Below are positions 34,066 to 45,398 of a stretch of 64,000 bases of DNA, piece by piece. The notes below the pieces were generated by a model. It did no database searches and had not been told where the DNA came from. It was given only the letters and a program-made list of their open reading frames with translations. Both the position numbers and the translations under genes were made by a program. Source of the stretch: Odiellus spinosus (Eukaryota; Arthropoda; Arachnida; Opiliones; Phalangiidae); the NCBI GenBank assembly GCA_963920705.1, contig OY987225.1, positions 31,433,538 through 31,497,537 on the forward strand, given 5' to 3'. How positions within the stretch are numbered: the first letter of the stretch is position 1; every line of letters starts with the position of its first letter.

Positions 34066-34322
34066 AGAACTATCAATTTCACCTATCTTCATAGAGAGAG
34101 ATGAATAACCAAACAAGGCGTTCATAAGCGTCCTCTAATGGCAAACAATGGCAGAAGTTATAACCAACAAAACGCGAGAGGCTGCTATGGAGAGTTAGCA
34201 GACGCGCACGTGGATTTGTTAGTTACTACTTTTGCCACTGTTTACCGTTAGAGGATGCTTATCAACACCATGTCCAGTTACTCAACTTTATCAATTAAGA
34301 TAGGTATAACTAATAGTCCTAG
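34066..34322. mobile_element. Fold-back MITE family C, copy C7
   Basis: Has a left inner arm GGCGTTCATAAGCGTCCTCT, the centre GGCTGCTATGGAGAGTTAGC and GCACGTGG, and a right inner arm CGTTAGAGGATGCTTATCA. It ends TAATAGTCCTAG. Third copy within 900 bp. Confidence 0.88.
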
Positions 34323-35129
34323 TTTTAATCAAGGGAAAGTGTAAAAATAATTAAAAAAAATCTTTTCCAGCCTTCCTTTAACATCGACTCAAAACCTCGA
34401 CCAGATCTAGTTCCCGCCAAAAGAGAAAAAAAATTGGAAAATTCACCCAAACTCCCCACGACCAACTCTTCATAACGAGTAACAACGTTAGACGGTGAAC
34501 TGTTGCTTTATATGTTAAATTCGCAACAGAGTGAACCGACCGGAATTGCGTGGGAAGTGGTCGGGCAGACCAGACCTAGACTTAGAAGTCTACTCTAAGA
34601 GTAACCCCAGCGCAACCCCGCAAAAGATCTGAAAAGGGCGATCAAGTCGAAAAACCAAAGGCAGAAAACTATAAGAGAAAGCAATAAGGACTGATATTTC
34701 TACATTCAATTTTCATCCAAAGTTCGCACCAAGATTTACGTTAGGCTTAAGATTATTTCAATGATATTTTTACATTAAAAGTCTGGGTCGTTAGTATCTT
34801 TTACAGTGCATTCTGGAAACGGTATAACGCTTGTACAAAGTATACAAGCATCGCGGTTCGCTGATTTCTACCCTCTTTGACTACGCAATATGCGCAAGGT
34901 AGGGGGGAATAGTGGACGTCGATATCAAGTGGCGAAGTTCGCATTATCATCCTTACTGCGTCCAATGATTTAGAGCCAATAGAGCGAAGGGTTTAGAATT
35001 GATACTAATACAAAATATTAATATTTCTACATGCCTTTCGCCATATTGCTCGTAATCCAGAGGATAATATAAAGCTACAACACTAAACATCTAATCGATA
35101 TTGTAATAATACTTTTACCTCTTACGAGG
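34323..35129. other. Spacer, no gene recognised
   Basis: Contains a small hairpin GCTTGTACAAAGTATACAAG at 34829-34848 and otherwise unassigned sequence. Confidence 0.5.
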
Positions 35130-35158
35130 TTTAACATTATGTATAGTTCCGCCCCAAC
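35130..35158 (+). repeat. Dispersed R motif, copy 8
   Basis: GTTTAACATTATGTATAGTT followed by CCGCCCCAACC; diverged R consensus. Confidence 0.45.
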
Positions 35159-35249
35159 CTTTCTATAGATTGCAAAACTGTTGAAAAACGAATTTTTAAC
35201 AGAAGGAGATAATATTAGAAGGTATTTCTAAAAGGAGTAACTTGACAAG

Positions 35250-35310
35250 TAAAACCTATGGCAAACAGTGCAGTAACTAACGTGTCTGCCGTGGATTTAT
35301 AACTAGCGCC
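35250..35310 (+). repeat. Family C internal fragment
   Basis: GGCAAACAGTGCAGTAACTA-ACGTGTCTGCCGTGGATTT keeps the order of C inner words with a large internal deletion. Confidence 0.45.
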
Positions 35311-35694
35311 ATTTTTCAATTATAAACTCGGCTCTTATTAAAAAACTGAAGTGTTATTCCGGAGATAACTTTTAGAGAACGAACAAAAATAAGTCGAAGA
35401 AAGTATTACTTCTATTATCTGCTTCTGATACTTTATTTTGATGATAAAATCAATTTTTATAGTACCCAAATATATATTTTAAAAATATTTCCGATGGCTA
35501 TCATCATATACGGAGGAAAATATAATGAAGTTTTGGGAATGGGCTTTTAAATTTGTATTCTGCATTCTAGATTGAAGAATTTATATAAGTATTATAGTCT
35601 AGACGGTTTTGCCTACATTATTCAAAAGAATATTAATTTTAAATGGTATTAATACATTCTTCAGAATGTTAAAATATCCGGGCACAAAGGTTGA

Positions 35695-35970
35695 ATTTAA
35701 AGTGAGGCTGTCCCTGATTTTTAATGAACTCCAATTGGAAATTAAGTAGAAATTTCGATAAGATTGTTAAAAAATATTCGTCACAGAAAAAAAAAAAAAT
35801 CACCGATTTAGTAAAAAATACATTTTATAATCGCCATTTTCTAAAATCTAAAAATAAAAATTCCCCGTAATACTACGTCATCATTATGGTCGCCAAGATA
35901 TTGCAAAGACTAAGTAGATTCTGGTACCTTGATAAGGTCGCTTTCGGGCGGTCTTTTTTGTAAAAGTACT
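35695..35970 (+). repeat. Family D repeat, nearly full-length
   Basis: Starts TTAAAGTGAGGCTGTCCCTG and passes GAACTCCAATTGGAAATTAA, ATTTTATAATCGCCATTTTC, TTCCCCGTAATACTACGTCA and GATAAGGTCGCTTTCGGGCG, ending GTAAAAGTACTTAA. It is a good reference copy for the left-to-right order of the family. Confidence 0.75.
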
Positions 35971-38099
35971 TAAAAAATAATCTCGTGGTATTTTTAACTA
36001 TTTACCAATTTAATTGGCAACAGATATAAAACTAACCCATCTCTACTTTAAAATAAGGGTTGAATAACTTTATCAAGGTGTTATGAACTCAATATTATAT
36101 ATATTATATTATAGGCAAATCCACAAAGAATAAATAAAACCCCTTCAATAACTTTCCATAGCATAGAGTCAAAATTTTATAAACTTATGTACAGTGAGGT
36201 TTATCCGAAGGCACGTATTTTTCAGAGATGAGAGAGAGAGCTCGCGATCTTTGGCCAACTTTTCATACAAATTCAAGCTCCTTCATAACAACTTCCAAAG
36301 GGACCTTGTTAAGGCTTAAAGGCAGACAAAAACTAACCCTATATAGATGCTATAGGTCACCATCACTCGGTATTATCACTAGGTAAGAACCTTAGAACTC
36401 CATCTATCTCTAACAAACCTATTCCTCGAGGTAAGTCCATATTTTAGCTTCGAAACGCGATGAAATTCGAACCGATTCTTAACTATATTTTTCCTATAGA
36501 TATCCCTCTTTATAGTATAAGCCTTACTAAGGGTGAAGAAGAAGAGGGTGGGGGTAAAGAGGGGCGGGTGCCCCACCCACCATTTTCAGAGACGTGCGCG
36601 GAACAGATAAACAGTTTCAAAGCCTAGTTTGCGGCCTTCACGAAATATTTCTACCATTTTTTTCTTTGCCTTTTTCAACTCTAGTATTTCATAAAGCCCC
36701 ACGAAAAATATAAAATATTATAATAAAAAAAGTTTCTCGGAAGCAATCCTGTGTCCGTCAGGGATTTATTATTTGTTAAATTTGAATAACTTAACTTAAA
36801 CTTGACGTATTTGCATATTTAAACCGCGCCTACTCATTTTTCGACAATCTGAGTGTCACCAATTCCCCAATTATGAGAAAAAAAATAACGAACAAAAGGT
36901 ACTTTATATTCTCCTAAATATATATTCATACTTATGACCCCACATACAGAGCTTATAGCAACTGGTCAGCAGACCCCTCTGGGCCCTTGGTCCTAATGCA
37001 CAGGGGGCCACTCCACCCCATTGACAAAGAACTCGTGGTCGGCAGGGACCTTTTCATTTAGGTTTGTATTTATTTTTAAGTGTTTTAAGAGGGGTCCCAA
37101 GACCAAATCTTACGGATAGGAGACACTATTTGACGCTACGCCACTCGGGGGTCGCTGTTCGCAGAGTGAGACTGCAGGAAAGCAAAGCTTTCTACCCATT
37201 TCCTTTAAATAGAGGACAGAAAGTTAAAGGGCTGTTTACTAAGATAGTCTTTGCGTTTGGGTTTTGAAAGAGAACCACTTTCAGGGTTTGTAACAGTTTA
37301 GGGCATAGTGAACCATGGCCTCAACTTCCTAATTTTCTTTAATTTTAATTGGGTTTATATTATATCATACAACAGTACTGCGAAGTACCTTTATTTAATT
37401 TATGTATCTCTAAAGTTGGAGAATAACTTCATATTTCTCACTATTTGCTGTTTCATTATCTCTTTAAAATATTAAATATTTGAATGGAAAGTTTATCTTA
37501 ATACCCACTAGGTTTTTTCATATTCAAAATATATAAACTTTAAATGATTAAAATATGCAAATTATATCGCCCCAACAGAAGTATCAGATCATTAACATCA
37601 AACCATATCATTACCAATTTATTCTTTTGGATTTTATAGCTAAGATCTAACGCTGCTCATACAGAATAGCGAGTCACGAACTAAAGAATCACTGAGAGAG
37701 GGTTTCATCCAAAAAAAATATGTTTCTACATTTTATTTCTTTATTCAGAAGGAGTATTTTTGCCGAGCAAATTTCAACTATTTGGTGAGGGAGAGAGTCT
37801 CTTAAAACGCAGACAGAATTTGAAAAAAGGTGTCTCGAGCTTCGTTATCATAATGCTAGAGAATAAACTCGCACCCAAACCTATACCGTATACCACTTTA
37901 CTTCCTTTTTCACTACAACAAACTTTATAAAGAGACGGTGACAAGTTTGTATAAATTTAGAAACTATGTCAAATATATGATTAAATTAACCGCGACGTTC
38001 CTGACACGTCATACTCCATGAATATAAATCTCTTAGACCTTCATTGGCGAATGCAGAATAAAGTTATTTATTCCCAATATTAAATTTTTAAAGGTATGC
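35971..38099. other. Spacer with one GC-rich patch
   Basis: 36950-37310 is GC-richer (CTCTGGGCCCTTGG, GGGGGCCACTCC, GAGGGGTCCCAAG), with a 67-codon open frame that resembles nothing I know. The rest is AT-rich with no recognised feature. Confidence 0.5.
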
Positions 38100-38970
38100 C
38101 GAGTTTTCTGACGTATTCCTGGCCCAACTGGAAGCTTGTTGACCCAATTTTTAAATTTCTCTGACAATTTTTAATTTCCCTTGCATATATAGTCGGCCCA
38201 ATTCTAATTTTCTGACCTTCTCGACTAGATCTCTAAGTTGTTTAAGCTTCTCGCCTAAATTTCTAAGTTCTTCAACCTACTCGACTAAATTTCTAAGTTC
38301 TTCAACCTACTCGACTAAATTTCTAAGTTCTTCAACCTACTCGACTAAATTTCTAAGTTCTTCAACCTACTCGACTAAATTTCTAAGTTCTTCAACCTAC
38401 TCGACTAAATTTCTAAGTTCTTCAACCTACTCGACTAAATTTCTAAGTTCTTCAACCTACTCGACTAAATTTCTAAATTCTTCAACCTACTCGACTAAAT
38501 TTCTAAATTCTTCAACCTACTCGACTAAATTTCTAAATTCTTCAACCTACTCGACTAAATTTCTAAATTCTTCAACCTACTCGACTAAATTTCTAAGTTC
38601 ATTATCCTTCTCGACCATTGTTCGAATTACCTTGACCATATATGGTCAATATATTGACTAAATTTAAAATATGTATGGCCTAACTCTTATGTTATGACCT
38701 TCTTGACCCAATGTTCAAGTTGTCTTGACCATATTGACCCAATTTTCAAAATAAAAGAACTTCTTGACCCAATTTTCAGGATCAGTGACCTTTTTGATTA
38801 AGTTTTCGAATTTTCTTGATCTTATTGACCCAATATTTAAATTTCAATGGCCATTTTGACCAAATATTCATATTTCCTTAACCTTATCTTGGCAACTTTT
38901 AAATTCCCTTCAGCATATTGACCCATACTGAGTTAATATTCAAATTCCCCGCCTTTTCTAGGTATTCCTG
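38100..38970 (+). repeat. Degenerate GACC-rich minisatellite region
   Basis: On both sides of the perfect 30-bp array are worn units built on TGACCCAATTTTCAAATTTC-like words (for example 38700-38910). These share the TGACC...TTTTCAA theme with arrays at 53.4 and 57 kb. Confidence 0.6.
38221..38610 (+). repeat. 30-bp minisatellite, 13 units
   Basis: The unit is TCGACTAAATTTCTAAGTTC plus TTCAACCTAC. The first two units and the last are diverged; those between are nearly identical. Six consecutive units (38281-38460) carry AAGTTC and the next four (38461-38580) carry AAATTC, so variants are grouped in blocks. Confidence 0.97.
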
Positions 38971-39235
38971 ATAGTGTAGAAACCCTGTATACTTTAAAAA
39001 ATATTGAAAAATCCAAAAACTCTCGAAGCCACTAGTTTAACTTAAATATTATGTCACCGAGTCTTTAGGACTTGACGGCTTTTCGACCCTCAGTGGCACG
39101 CTAGGCTTAAGAAATAACAATTTCCCAAAAAACTTTTAAATTGGAACCTGGGTCAAAAAATCTTCCTTCCCTCTGAAAAAAATGTGTATAAAAAACTTCC
39201 ACGAAGTGAAAATATTTAGGAAAACTGATTCCTCT

Positions 39236-39275
39236 GGAGAATATCAAAATAGCCGAGGCTAAAAACGCCTTAATA
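39236..39275. repeat. Tail of a third copy of the 1.1-kb tandem unit
   Basis: GGAGAATATCAAAATAGCCG and AGGCTAAAAACGCCTTAA match 40773-40812, the end of tandem unit 1. About 425 bp of other sequence separates it from the start of unit 1. Confidence 0.6.
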
Positions 39276-39757
39276 AGGGACAACAGATTTTTTTCCCCCC
39301 TTCAAAAACCTCTTTAAGGATTTGTCAAAATCCAAACCATTTTACATCGGGGATAAAAACAACTTTTAGACGTTAGAAAATGTTTTAAATTTAGCTATTT
39401 CTACTATTCAAATTTGCCAGAATTGAATAAAATATAAAAGTACATTTGTGATGAACTTTAGAGTCACAAAAAGGGTCTAGATCCCAACACGTTCCGAAAA
39501 CTCTTCGTTAATTAGCACCCTACCTAACGCTGTATTAATTCAAATAGGGAAATAAACCAATAAAACGACTACCTGTAGATTAATATTAAAATTTAAAACA
39601 TCCAAATAACACGGATATTACTATACAATCGGACTAGTAAATATATATCCAGTACTTGGATATAAAAATTTAAACTAATTAAAAATTTGCGAATTGGGAA
39701 TCTTAACAATCAAGTGTTAAAAATACATACCATAGAGTAATTAAAATTTTAGCTTAC

Positions 39758-39899
39758 CCGCATTAAACGAAAAGAATGTTTTAGCCGGGCCATCACCAAT
39801 AGAAGCTTAGAGTTTGATCATCATGTTTAATTCCCCGTTGAACAAATCTAGTTTCAATCCACAAATGAGTACTGTACTTTGAAGATTTTCAAGTTGAAT
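39758..39899 (-). other. Exon-like block in unit 1 (minus strand)
   Basis: On the minus strand a T-rich tract ends TTTAATTTCAG just before this block, and it is followed by GTAAGCT. It has several stops in all frames near ATGATGATC, so it would be untranslated or a non-coding RNA exon. It is conserved in unit 2. Confidence 0.35.
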
Positions 39900-40299
39900 C
39901 TGAAATTAAAATAATTACAATTAAATATCAGCACCCGATCACAGGAAAATAATAGATATTTATGATTATACCTGTCATATTCTAACACCATTTGTCATAA
40001 TATGCAAAATTAACCTAATTTGTAACGTATATTCAATTACGAGCGAATTAATGTGATACGGTTACAATATTAAAATACTGCCTATAGCCTACACTTTCTC
40101 GAACACCGAGCTAAAAGCCTTACCATCAATAATAATAATTAAAATACTTCATTAACGAACGTAAATTGTATAAATTTAAATTCATAAACCTAAGCCTCGT
40201 CTGGACAAAGCAAATTAACTACTCACGCGCGGCGAGGAATTGAAAATTTCAACGGGGTCGACAGAGTGAAATCACGGCCTGCGCGAGCGAGCTACTGAG

Positions 40300-40350
40300 T
40301 TTATGACGTAATCACGCGTAATCACGTCTACATATAGGCGGGAAATATGT
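40300..40350 (-). promoter_or_regulatory. CRE plus E2F motif pair in unit 1
   Basis: TGACGTAA at about 40304 and GGCGGGAAAT at 40337 are 30 bp apart in a GC-richer patch (GCGCGAGCGAGC). They lie on the upstream side of the minus-strand exon-like block. The pair is repeated in unit 2. Confidence 0.4.
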
Positions 40351-40868
40351 ATAAATCTCGGGGGGCAATGGCGCACATAAAAAATCTAGCGTCTAATGGG
40401 TAGTCTTTCGTTGATATTAGAATTAAACCACAAATTCCCTAAATTCATGCCATGCACTAATAGATCCGCAATCGGTTTCTACACACATTAAAATAAAATA
40501 AAAAAAAAAAAAATTTAATTTTTTTCCCTTATCTTAATTTTTTATTTTACTGTAGCACACACTTTCTCGGGCACTGAGCTAAAATTCTTACCACCAATAA
40601 TAATAATTAAAACACTTTACTAACAAACGTAAATTGTATAAATTAAAATTCATTAACTTGAAGCCTTGTCTGGACCATTGAGAATATTCAACGGGGTCGG
40701 CAGAGTTAAAACACGATCTGCGCGAGTTTATGACGTAATTCCGTCTAAAAAATTCCGCATTTTTTTCCCCTCCGGAGATTATCAAAATAGGCGAGGCTAA
40801 AAACGCCTTAATCTTGATAATCAAGTGTTAAAAATACATACCATAGAGTAATTAAAATTTTAACTTAC

Positions 40869-40994
40869 CCGCATAAAACGAAAGGAATGTTTTAGCCGGG
40901 CCATCACCAATAGAAGCGTAGAATTTGATCATCATGTTTAATTCCCCGTTGAACAAATCTACAAATGAGTACTTTGAAGAATTTCAAGTTGAAT
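40869..40994 (-). other. Exon-like block in unit 2 (minus strand)
   Basis: The same acceptor-like (TTTGATTTCAG) and donor-like (GTAAGTT) ends as 39758-39899, with one internal deletion of about 16 bp. An upstream donor-like GTAAGG (complement of CCTTAC near 41215) would give an intron of about 220 bp. Confidence 0.35.
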
Positions 40995-41394
40995 CTGAAA
41001 TCAAAATAATTATAATTAAATACCAGCACCCGATAATAGTAAAATAATAGATATTTAGGATTATACCTGTCATATTCTAGCACCATTTGCTATAATAAGC
41101 AAAATTAACCTAATTTGTAACGTATATCCAATTACGAGCGAATAAACGTGATTTGATTCCGATATTAAAAATACTGCCTATAGCCTACCCTTTCTCTAAC
41201 ACTGAGCTAAAAGCCTTACCATCAATAATAAAAATTAAAACACTTCATTAACGAACGTAAATTGTATAATTAAAATTAATTAACCTAAGCCTCGTCTGGA
41301 CCAAGCAACTTTAGAGCGCACGAGGCGAGGAGGAAATGAAAATATTCAACAGGGTCGACACAGTCAAATCACGGCCTGCGCGAGCGAGCTACTG

Positions 41395-41435
41395 AGTTTA
41401 TGACGTAATTCCGTTTAAAATTTGGCGGGAAAATA
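41395..41435 (-). promoter_or_regulatory. CRE plus canonical E2F site in unit 2
   Basis: TGACGTAAT at 41401 and TTTGGCGGGAAAA at 41421-41433. The latter is the textbook overlapping E2F site. Its position relative to the exon-like block matches unit 1. Confidence 0.45.
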
Positions 41436-41860
41436 TGATTGAACTTCGGGGGGGAGAGTGGCGCATATAGAAAATCTCGGGTCTAATAGGTAGTGTTTAA
41501 TTGATATTGAAATTAAACCACAGGTTCCCCAAAATTCTGCAGTGATGTAATAGATCCGCAATGGGTTTCTGAACGTAAAAAATAATAATAAAAAAATAAA
41601 TAAAATAATTTTGGAATTTTTTGCCTTATCTTAAATTTTTAGTTACTGCCTATGGCACACACTTTCTCGAATACTGAGCTAAAACCGTACCATGAATAAT
41701 AATAATAATTAAAACACTTCATTAACAAACGTAAATTGTATAAATTAAAATTCATAATCCTAAGCCTCGTCTGAACCAAGAATATTTACAGTACACGAGG
41801 CGAGTCAAATCACAATCTGAGTGAGCGAGCTACTGCGAGTTTTCTTTCCATTATCATCAA

Positions 41861-42621
41861 TTTTTATTTCAAAATTTCTTCCTAGATAGTTCATTAATAT
41901 AACAAGAGCTCCGGGGCTACACAAGTACTTGTAGAGGACCAATAAGGACTTGTTTCTCCTCCCCCACTCTAGGCAAAAAAAATATTAAGTGAAAAGGTAT
42001 ATGACAAAGTCATTTAAATGTATTCTAGTTGGGTTGAGAAATAGGAATCATAGCGAAGACTGCGAGCTATATCGGGGGCTAAAGATATACAGTTAGGCCT
42101 AGCTGTACAGGCTCGTATCGCCTCCGGATATACCAACATCAAGGGGTGAGGTAGTGAGGACGGAAAAGATAGAAATGTCATTTTTTTGTTCGAAATGTCT
42201 CTACATTCAACAGAATATAACAAGATGGGACACTGCAGCAATTTTGTCATCTGTTTCATTCGATTACAATCTAGGTGTCGTACACTTCACCGAGAGCAAA
42301 ATCACTCAGAAAATCATTACGAACTCACTTCATGATTTTGAAAATCACTTCATGATTCAGGGCCAGCGTATCATTGGGGTACACTCTTTACTCGGCAGAC
42401 GAATAGTCCAAAATACTAGGCCTACATCAAACCCAAATACAATATAATCACCCCTTTTAACATAAAAACAGATCCCCAAAAATCGAAACAGTTTCTCATA
42501 CAAAAAACTTCAATTGAAGTTGCCTTGGATAGAAGGTACCCCAAGGGTTTCCAACGAAACAAAATAGGTTTCCAAGGCTTTGTTTACACCTATCTTACCC
42601 TTACTTCAACCCTGAATTATA
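41861..42621. other. Spacer, no gene accepted
   Basis: An open frame of 97 codons (42154-42447) overlaps one of 81 codons on the other strand. A near-direct repeat ACTTCATGATT (42330 and 42347) lies within it. No family resemblance is seen. GGTTTCCAAGGCTTTGTTTA at 42572 recalls segment P. Confidence 0.45.
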
Positions 42622-42860
42622 TTTTCAAAGTATGGCTGTCAGATGTTTCATGAAATCCAATAGGAAATTGAGTAGAATTTCTTAAAGATGGTTAGAATAA
42701 ATATTATAATTTTATAATTGGCATTTTCGAAATTTATAAAATAAAAATTCCCAGCAATGCTACACTATGGTCACGTGATTTCGCTACTGTATAGAGCCTA
42801 CATTTGATTCTGGCGCGTTCTGGCAACAATGAAAAGGTTTCTTTCGCGCGGTCTTTCTCA
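42622..42860 (+). repeat. Family D repeat
   Basis: Begins TTTCAAAGTATGGCTGTCAG and passes GAAATTGAGTAGAATTTC, GGCATTTTCGAAATTTATAA, GGTCACGTGATTTCG and TTCGCGCGGTCTTTCTC. All landmarks are in D order. Confidence 0.7.
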
Positions 42861-43456
42861 AGGTAAAATAGAACTAAGAAACACGCCTCTACTCAATTCA
42901 GCGTTTCACGATGGATGAATATCGTCTCAGGGTTTAAAGGTTTAGCTCGAGGACACGTTCGATTCCAATAAATAAAAAGAGTCTTGGAAAAAATAGGAAG
43001 AGCGGCAAATTTGCATGACAACGTGATCGGTAATAAGAATCCTCAAAATCGCTCAGCAACATTTTAACTTAGCTTTTCCGGAAAAAAAAAATTGCGGGAA
43101 AAAAAAAAGCAGAAACAAACATGACATTTAAAAGAAAACTTCTTGTTTCTTTCCACTTTGGATGCAAGATCCTTGTTTGAGAATAAAGTATAAACGCTAA
43201 AACAAGGCTTTAATACGTTATTTAAATCAGAAATTTAAATATTAGTGATTTATACTATTGTTATAAAGAGGTTCAAACATTTTCTATTTGGTTTTCATGT
43301 TACAATATAACTTTGACATAAAAAATTATATATATTAACTTAAAGGGACACTGTAGGCATTATTTTCAAGGTTTTTCATACTATTTAAAACCCATAATAA
43401 ATTGATTGACGCAATTTTAAGAAACTCCAAAAAAAAATGAAGTGGAAAGTTTCAAT
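42861..43456. other. AT-rich spacer
   Basis: A-rich runs near 43083-43110. Nothing else is recognised. Confidence 0.5.
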
Positions 43457-43565
43457 TGAACTTCCACGAAAGACTGTGCGTGAAAGTAGCCATATCACGT
43501 GTTAGAAAGCTTGAGATTCTACTGTAGAATCTATAACAACCAAGCGATCATAATTATGTAGGGTT
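43457..43565 (-). repeat. Family D fragment (3' end)
   Basis: AACTTCCACGAAAGACTGTG, CATATCACGTGTTAG and a worn core near 43540. It abuts the next element at 43560. Confidence 0.5.
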
Positions 43566-44188
43566 GGCACAGTTTTTTCAGATTCAAATTCCCTGACTTT
43601 TCAAGGTTTTTCTCTGACCTTATCCAACGAGTTTCCCTGACCATTTCAACTAATACTACCCAATATTTAACCTTTTATTTTATACAATTGCGTTCGCCAA
43701 ACGATTTGCACGCGTATCTTTGTTCTAATCTATACAACTGACACGGTCAGCTTCAAATCTTTTCTACAGATAATGATTGTAATTTCCTGGCTTCTTGAAA
43801 GATCTTTAAATTCCCAGACTTTTTAAAATATCTTAATATTCCCCTACTTTTTTGGTTCATTTTCAAATTCCCTGACTTTTCCCTGACCTGTAGCAAGGAG
43901 GATCAGAGAAGGAGAGGAAATGTGGGGCTGCGTTGAGTTAGAGAGAGAAGAGCCAACCTCCCACTCGGGTGGAAAGGGGGATAGGAAATTCTCGAGGTAA
44001 ACTGTTGTCACGTGGTCGCTAGCTAGCGCGTCTCATAAAGGATTCGTTTTACCCACGCGACAACATTTTACCACGAAACGTCTCTACCCCCGTTCTCCCA
44101 GAGTGGGAGATTAGGCCGACGCAGTAGGAACCGCGCCGTCCCCACATTTCCTCTCCTTCTCTGATCCTCCTTGCCTGTAGCAACCCTG
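43560..44188. mobile_element. GACC-repeat element with AGGGTTG ends, interrupted by B3
   Basis: The left end AGGGTTGGCACAG and the right end CTGTAGCAACCCT are imperfect inverses of hAT-like appearance. No 8-bp duplication was found. Inside, TTCAAATTCCCTGACTTTTC occurs near both ends in the same orientation, related to the minisatellites. B3 with its CCTGTAG duplication interrupts the right end. Confidence 0.5.
43894..44173. mobile_element. MITE family B, copy B3 (280 bp, 7-bp target duplication)
   Basis: Its ends are CAAGGAGGATCAGAGAAGGA and the exact inverse. The direct repeats CCTGTAG lie at 43887-43893 and 44174-44180. It is about 12 bp shorter than B1, B2 and B4 through a deletion near CCCCCGTTCTCCC. 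Both terminal arms carry the same two changes (GGAGG, CAGAGAAGG), a matched change that suggests conversion between arms. Confidence 0.95.
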
Positions 44189-45109
44189 TTATAACGTGTT
44201 TTAAGAAAATTCACAGATAAAATATTTATTTTTACAGTTTCGGCAATATTTATATCGCGTACTTAAACAAACGAAAACTTGAAAGAAAACTGTCTAATGG
44301 GTATATATTTAATTTTAAAAATCCCTGAACAGTAAGAGCATCGTTTTCTTTTGAAACTTTCTGAGAATAAAAAAACCGAATGAAACAGTGACCTTATTAC
44401 AAAAGAATTTTACCCCTTTTCTAAACAAAACAAAACAAAAAAAAAAAAGACATTAAACTAACTTCTTTCCAGCCTATTTTCTTTGGACGCTTATTATAAA
44501 AAAATATAAACTTCTAGTTCTGAAGAAAAGCGTTTCAAAGCTTTCTTAAAAGGGAACTTTCTCCTTTTATGTAAAAATACTTCTTTATAGGAGAGTGAAA
44601 AATTCCATGGAAGCTACTATTATCAAGTTATTTGACCCTGTCAAACACAAACTCAAAGAGGAGGAGGGTTTACTTCAAAGTTAGTCAATGTATCGCTTAA
44701 AAACGATGGTGTCAAATACATGTAGTTCGATAAATAAACTGCTAATTATTGAGATCATACTAAATTAATATAGAAATGAAGCTTAGACAATAACCAATCG
44801 AAATTGGTTTTAAATAAGCGTCCTCTAATACCCTTCAGACGATCATAAAATAAGCCGAGTTCGGTTTATTTTAAGCCAAAATAAACTGAAGTTTAAACTG
44901 GTTTAAAAGCTTACTACCTACGTTTTCAGACGAGAAACAAAACAAACTGAAATTTAATAGCAATATGTTTCCCGCCAAAAATATGGGATTTGATTTTTTG
45001 AAAGTAAATTACCTTTGAGATTTATTTTCCAATATTTTCAACCTTTATTTCATAATCAGTTCGTTCACAATCATTTTTTAAAAGCGGAGAAAAGGTTGAG
45101 GCGGAGAAA

Positions 45110-45393
45110 TAGTCCTGGTCGATTTCCAAAACCGGAAGTCTAGAGAACCTCGCGAAAATTTTGGCGGGGAAAACTTTTTGTCACGTGATCGTCCGCCATC
45201 TTTTTGTAGTGTGAAAATAGCTACAGACTAACCAACGCCTCCTATACTTTATCATATAGGAAGCGTTGGACTAACAACTTGAATTTGGTTTGTGGGAAAT
45301 AAAATTAGGAATAGTCTGGCAACCTGTTACTACAAAAAGATGGCGGCGCGGCTATGAGACAACTGCCCATTTCCGGCAAATCGACCAGGACTA
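45110..45393. mobile_element. MITE U (284 bp with TA) nested in element Q
   Basis: TAGTCCTGGTCGATTT at the left is the exact inverse of AAATCGACCAGGACTA at the right, with TA at both ends. A second inverted pair lies inside: CCGCCATCTTTTTGTAGT and ACTACAAAAAGATGGCGG. At the centre, CCAACGCCTCCTATA and TATAGGAAGCGTTGG form another hairpin. The AAGATGGCGG word is YY1-like. Confidence 0.85.
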
Positions 45394-45398
45394 TTAAG

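Larger units (their letters stand above)
39701..40811 (-). repeat. Tandem duplication, unit 1 (about 1.1 kb)
   Basis: Aligns by eye with 40812-41860 over most of its length. The block TACACTTTCTCGAACACCGA...AAGCCTTACCATCAATAAT occurs at about 40090, 40560, 41185 and 41660, so each unit has a long (A) and a short (B) half. The repeat period is about 1.1 kb. Copies differ by scattered substitutions and small indels, so the duplication is old. Confidence 0.85.
40812..41860 (-). repeat. Tandem duplication, unit 2
   Basis: Same order as unit 1: CAAGTGTTAAAAATACATAC, CGGGCCATCACCAATAGAAG, the splice-like signals, the CACTTTCTC...GAGCTAAAA blocks, and a GC-rich patch. The end is frayed near 41860. 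Confidence 0.85.

Noticed and set aside
38221-38610. Regular repeats that could be mistaken for a CRISPR array
   Set aside because: The 30-bp units abut directly with no spacers, and the setting is eukaryotic. It is a minisatellite.
42014-42447. Overlapping 81- and 97-codon frames
   Set aside because: Opposite strands, no recognisable family, and an internal direct repeat explains part of the openness.
43560-44188. Definite assignment of the GACC-repeat element to hAT
   Set aside because: AGGGTTG ends look hAT-like, but no 8-bp duplication could be found, so the superfamily is left open.
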